The translations under genes were made by a program, and so were the position numbers. 16,374 nucleotides of DNA from Desulfosporosinus sp. UBA4726 (GTDB lineage: Bacteria; Bacillota; Desulfitobacteriia; Desulfitobacteriales; Desulfitobacteriaceae): positions 13,390 through 29,763 of the forward strand of contig DHJG01000010.1 of NCBI GenBank assembly GCA_002404215.1, read 5' to 3'. Under the pieces are notes generated by a model. The model did not search any database, was not told the origin of the DNA, and saw nothing but the letters and a program-made list of their open reading frames with translations. The number at the start of each line of letters is the position of its first letter. Within the stretch, counting starts at the first letter, position 1. Shown here piece by piece: positions 13,848-16,374 of this stretch.

Positions 13848-13901
13848 GTACAAGAAGAGACTACAAATCGGCAAAAGCCAATTTGTAGTCTCTTCTTGTA
13901 C
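13848..13901. repeat. 21-bp perfect inverted repeat upstream of paralog B
   Basis: GTACAAGAAGAGACTACAAA plus T (13848-13868) pairs perfectly with 13881-13901; inside, GGC and GCC can extend the stem around an AAAA loop. It starts only 8 bp upstream of the -10 element of paralog B. There is no T run on either side, so it is not a standard terminator. It could be an operator, a transcript-end hairpin or a structural element. Confidence 0.6.
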
Positions 13902-13916
13902 GTTAAAGAAAAGGTA

Positions 13917-13948
13917 TGAAAAAGGGCTATCCATTTCTGAAAGCCCTT
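13917..13948 (-). terminator. Terminator of the right-hand minus-strand operon
   Basis: AAGGGCT and AGCCCTT (13922-13928 and 13942-13948) form a stem with a 13-base loop. On the minus strand it is followed by TTTTTC. It lies about 115 bp after the lipoprotein stop at 14065. Confidence 0.55.
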
Positions 13949-13978
13949 AGATATTTTCATTCAATAGTATGACCAGTT

Positions 13979-14077
13979 TTATGGTCTCAATTGGGATGAG
14001 CTGTAACTCTTTCCTTCAAGGTTAACAGTTTGCTGGGCCGCTTTCTTGACTAATTGAACAATGCTTACTTTGGGAAT
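13979..14077 (-). pseudogene. Possible short coding remnant downstream of the lipoprotein gene
   Basis: A 32-codon stretch without a usual start codon reads SIVQLVKKAAQQTVNLEGKS then YSSSQLRP and stop, in a different frame from the lipoprotein end. The amphipathic, protein-like composition suggests a leftover C-terminus or a frameshifted extension of the lipoprotein. No family recognised. Confidence 0.15.
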
Positions 14078-14451
14078 TTATATATTCCACTTTGAGTCTT
14101 TGTAGTTAGCCTACCACCTTGAAACATTAACTGAGCATTGGCGTTGGTCCACATTCTTCCCTCACCTTTGTACTGATAGGTTACGGTGTAAAACTTATCG
14201 CCAGGATTACCTGTTTCAGCTACTATTTCACCAGTCGAACCAACAATCTCAGTTACCTGTTTATAAGTCATACCATTTTTAATTTGTTCGAATTCATCCA
14301 TAGACATTTTGGGTAGATTCATTGATGAGTAATGGGCTGTAGCCTTCATTGATAATGTAGACTTAGGTGTCTCCCTTGTAGCTATTGTGGTTCCGCATCC
14401 TAGTAACACAAATATAAGCCCAATAGATAATAAGTACGAGATAGTTTGCAT
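14065..14451 (-). CDS. Small DUF3862/SmpA-like lipoprotein
   Basis: The N-terminus is a lipoprotein signal peptide (YLLSIGLIFVLLGC, lipobox VLLGC with C19), so the mature protein should be anchored to the outer face of the membrane. After a Thr/Ser-rich spacer, residues about 49-122 (MSMDEFEQIKNGMTYKQVTE, GDKFYTVTYQYKG, NAQLMFQGGRLTTKTQSG) match the DUF3862/BamE(SmpA)-like fold: helix with N-G-M-T-x-x-Q-V, then antiparallel strands ending in x-F-x-x-G-x-L. In Gram-positives such lipoproteins are of unknown role. It is the last gene of the minus-strand operon, 17 bp after the CBO0543-like gene, with AAAGGGG before the ATG. Confidence 0.75.
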   Translation of the reverse strand: MQTISYLLSIGLIFVLLGCGTTIATRETPKSTLSMKATAHYSSMNLPKMSMDEFEQIKNGMTYKQVTEIVGSTGEIVAETGNPGDKFYTVTYQYKGEGRMWTNANAQLMFQGGRLTTKTQSGIYKFPK

Positions 14452-14468
14452 TAGCTCGAACCCCTTTC

Positions 14469-15032
14469 TTAATCTTTTTTACTAACTATCACCTCTATTG
14501 ATAATAATTTATCGGCAAAAATTTTGGCTATAATTACTATTAATATATAAAGGAGAAACGAATAGGCGTAATGCCAAGAAATTAGTTGGTATTGCTTTAT
14601 GTACACTGCTAGTGGCTCAACAATAAATGCTAAAGTTAGAGCAGCAATTGTACTTGCTGACAGAAATTGCTTCCAGGCTTTATAACGCTGATAGATTAGC
14701 ATATAAATAATAGGCACCAAGATAAAATCCACGGGAAAAAGCAACGAAATTTGTGGAAGTATTCTTATTGTGTAATTCCAGAGAAGTAACTCTGAACCTA
14801 TTACATCAAGAAAGGTTGCTAAAATATTTACCATGAATCCAAATGCCGTTATCTCGAGTATTCTTCGTCTATCGACTACTTTCCACCATAATAATAACGG
14901 TATAACTACGCAAACTACCCCAATCCACCATTGCCATGTGAACACCTCATACTTAACCCAGTGCTCTATTGATAACTGTTTATACATCATCTTAACTTGA
15001 ATCATTTGATTCATCATTTCTGACTCGTTCAT
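14469..15032 (-). CDS. CBO0543-family integral membrane protein
   Basis: The 187-residue protein has five or so predicted membrane helices: about 34-50 (WWIGVVCVVIPLLLWW), 60-80, 90-112, 122-142 and 150-170. It fits the CBO0543 family common in spore-forming Firmicutes: an N-terminal W-x-W segment, VVDRRRILEITAFGFMVNI, and SLLFPVDFILVPIIYMLIYQ. The function of the family is unknown. GGAGG lies 7 bases before the ATG. It is third in the minus-strand operon, separated from the preceding gene by about 50 bp containing a pentanucleotide repeat. Confidence 0.75.
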   Translation of the reverse strand: MNESEMMNQMIQVKMMYKQLSIEHWVKYEVFTWQWWIGVVCVVIPLLLWWKVVDRRRILEITAFGFMVNILATFLDVIGSELLLWNYTIRILPQISLLFPVDFILVPIIYMLIYQRYKAWKQFLSASTIAALTLAFIVEPLAVYIKQYQLISWHYAYSFLLYILIVIIAKIFADKLLSIEVIVSKKD

Positions 15033-15060
15033 AAAATGCCTCCATTGGGTTCCAGAATAG

Positions 15061-15084
15061 CTTGGCTTGGCTTGGCTTGGCTTA
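15061..15084. repeat. Pentanucleotide tandem repeat (CTTGG x4)
   Basis: Four perfect copies of CTTGG occupy 15061-15080 and are followed by a degenerate CTTAA whose TTA is the stop codon of the two-TM protein on the minus strand. It lies between that stop and the ribosome-binding site of the next gene, so changes in copy number would alter only intergenic spacing. Confidence 0.8.
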
Positions 15085-15543
15085 ACTTAGACTTAATTTA
15101 CTAACACCGAGAGCATGGTGTTCCCAAAGTAAATCTTTAACCATTTCCACTTGGGTCTCTTTACACTCAATGATTAAGACAACCTCAGAGGACTTTGGAT
15201 TTTTCTGTCTATTATAATTGTACTTCCTAGTGGTTATCAACTTAATAATTAGACCTAAACTAAAACCACAAACTATACCGATTAGTCCCCATAAAACTGG
15301 TCCCCAGGTTAGCAAAAAGCCGTAAATACTTGCAAAGAGACAACATAAGGCCGCTAGGATAATAGGCAAATCCAACAAACTTAAACCATCCGAAGAATGA
15401 ATAGAATCAAAGAACTTTACGTCTTCCCCTCTTGTATCCATTGCTACACCAAGTATGTTTTCTTTGACAATTCCTTTCATCTGAATTGCCGTAATGGCTA
15501 ATTCCAGATAATTGGAATGGTCAAATGTTGAGATAATATACAT
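15082..15543 (-). CDS. Two-TM membrane protein of unknown function
   Basis: From the ATG at 15543 the protein has 153 residues. That start is preferred because GAAGGTGG ends just before it; an ATG at 15561 overlaps the upstream gene and lacks a ribosome-binding site. Domains: a soluble N-terminal alpha/beta segment (MYIISTFDHSNYLELAITAI), a conserved-looking FFDSIHSSDGLSLLDLP (about 44-60), two membrane helices (58-78 and 82-103) joined by a Gly-rich turn, and a C-terminal segment (EVVLIIECKETQVEMVKDLL) shaped like half of a ferredoxin-like beta-alpha-beta unit. The layout, a cytoplasmic domain split by a membrane hairpin, resembles small stress or ion-sensing membrane proteins, but I do not recognise the family. 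It starts 5 bp after the stop of the upstream gene, so the two are probably translationally coupled. Confidence 0.75.
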   Translation of the reverse strand: MYIISTFDHSNYLELAITAIQMKGIVKENILGVAMDTRGEDVKFFDSIHSSDGLSLLDLPIILAALCCLFASIYGFLLTWGPVLWGLIGIVCGFSLGLIIKLITTRKYNYNRQKNPKSSEVVLIIECKETQVEMVKDLLWEHHALGVSKLSLS

Positions 15544-15547
15544 ACGT

Positions 15548-16342
15548 TCACCCACCTTCATCCGCTTTGTTAAACGGCATTTTGAAGTTTATACTTTGAT
15601 AATTTTTCTTTAAAAACCTGGCTTGTTCCCAATCAAATAATTTATTACTGGATACACAATTTTCATAGGCATCATAGATAGAAAAGAAGTAGATACTAGG
15701 AATATTCATGAACCACTGTGGATTAATAATGGATTTAGCATAGTCTATCTGACCTAGTAAAGTGTAATGAATAGCGGGAAGTAGTTTGGCTTGCTGGGCG
15801 ATCGCTATAGACGCGATTATAATAAATAAAGCACCAGGAATCCGGTGGATTAAGACTTGGCCCAGTCCTGGCATCAATGCTGACCACATGGCAGAATTCC
15901 AGGGTGTTCTCTTATCTAAATAATTAATTTCAAGCTGACCTATGTTAAAGACTTTAACTTCCGCATCTTCTCTGACTGCCAAGATATATTGATGATTAAG
16001 GTCAACTGTCGTTCGATAGGAATCCCAAGCGGCGAAAATATAGGTTGGAATATAAAGCATTACCCAATTTAGATCCAGAATGTCTTTAGCCATTTCGAAT
16101 CTTCCTGTAAAGGAATATAGAATTGCTAGGTTAACATGCGCATTTACATTTACTACTATTTCCCATATAAGCAAAAAATACCCTCTTGCGTATTTCGATA
16201 ACAATAAATGACCTAAACCAGGAAAGACAAAAGACCACGCAGCAACAATATAGGGGCTTCTTAAATGAAGTTGTGTTGTTCCAAATAAACCGACATAAGC
16301 TAAATAACGTCGTACAGATGAAGTTGATTCGGGACGATCCAT
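15548..16342 (-). CDS. Polytopic membrane protein with internal duplication
   Basis: The 264-residue protein consists of two homologous halves. Repeat 1 starts with SPYIVAAWSFVFPGLGHLLL (29-48), repeat 2 with TPWNSAMWSALMPGLGQVLI (146-165). Later, YSFTGRFEMAKDILDLNW (76-93) matches YTLLGQIDYAKSIINPQW (193-210), and YIPTYIFAAWDSYR (97-110) matches NIPSIYFFSIYDAYE (213-227). Each half has a P-G-L-G turn between helices and then D-x-Y before the cytoplasm, a pattern seen in small TM2/DUF-type proteins. Function unknown. An AGGAGGA ribosome-binding site precedes the ATG. It is the first gene of the minus-strand operon visible here, with only 32 bp upstream in the window, so the promoter or further genes may lie outside. 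Confidence 0.8.
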   Translation of the reverse strand: MDRPESTSSVRRYLAYVGLFGTTQLHLRSPYIVAAWSFVFPGLGHLLLSKYARGYFLLIWEIVVNVNAHVNLAILYSFTGRFEMAKDILDLNWVMLYIPTYIFAAWDSYRTTVDLNHQYILAVREDAEVKVFNIGQLEINYLDKRTPWNSAMWSALMPGLGQVLIHRIPGALFIIIASIAIAQQAKLLPAIHYTLLGQIDYAKSIINPQWFMNIPSIYFFSIYDAYENCVSSNKLFDWEQARFLKKNYQSINFKMPFNKADEGG

Positions 16343-16374
16343 CTGATATCCTCCTGTAAATTATTCTATTTACT

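Noticed and set aside
1..16374. Insertion sequence, prophage or CRISPR elements
   Set aside because: No transposase, integrase or phage gene, and no regularly spaced repeats; the inverted repeats present are single hairpins at gene ends or promoters.

Overview
The window looks like chromosomal DNA of a low-GC, endospore-forming Firmicute, most likely an anaerobic clostridial relative of Desulfosporosinus or Desulfitobacterium. This assignment is inferred from gene content: a spore-coat SPOCS/CsxC-like protein behind a sigma-K-type promoter, a YheC/YheD ATP-grasp protein, a CBO0543-family membrane protein, a small clostridial-type ferredoxin, an XdhC/CoxI molybdoenzyme maturation factor and a one-component HTH/molybdate-binding-type regulator. 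I saw no tRNA, rRNA, CRISPR array or intact mobile element.

Left part (1-3700). The minus strand carries an intact XdhC-family gene running off the left edge. Upstream of it is a badly decayed iron/cobalamin-type (FecBCD/BtuFCD) ABC transporter locus. An unidentified gene start is joined to a 5'-truncated, frameshifted substrate-binding protein. Next comes a permease start (about 33 codons) fused out of frame to the last two thirds of an ATPase that has lost its Walker A. About 750 bp of AT-rich, hairpin-containing DNA follows.

Middle part (3700-6600). Three plus-strand genes stand alone: the HTH + periplasmic-binding-like regulator (extended -10 promoter), a 62-residue ferredoxin (15-bp inverted repeat in front, 24-bp palindromic terminator behind), and the coat-like protein with a near-ideal sigma-K promoter. 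After the coat gene lie about 490 bp with hairpins and two short gene-remnant-like reading frames.

Mur-ligase/ATP-grasp part (6600-13800). A tight plus-strand operon encodes a YheC/D ATP-grasp protein, a MurF-like ligase lacking the N-terminal UDP-substrate domain, and a second ATP-grasp protein of the amino-acid/dipeptide ligase type with an acidic tail. Facing it on the minus strand are two clearly paralogous MurF-like ligases with a GNAT acetyltransferase between them. Both paralogs share a leader containing the mother-cell sigma-E/K-type -10 sequence CATACAAT. Three Mur ligases plus two ATP-grasp ligases next to a sigma-K coat gene suggest a sporulation-linked peptide or amino-acid ligation system. 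It resembles in parts a split cyanophycin synthetase (ATP-grasp + Mur ligase), but its product is unknown. This is the most interesting part of the window.

Right part (13900-16374). A minus-strand, probably four-gene operon encodes a duplicated-domain membrane protein, a two-TM protein, a CBO0543-family membrane protein and a small DUF3862-like lipoprotein, ending in a terminator. Its function is unknown; it looks like an envelope module.
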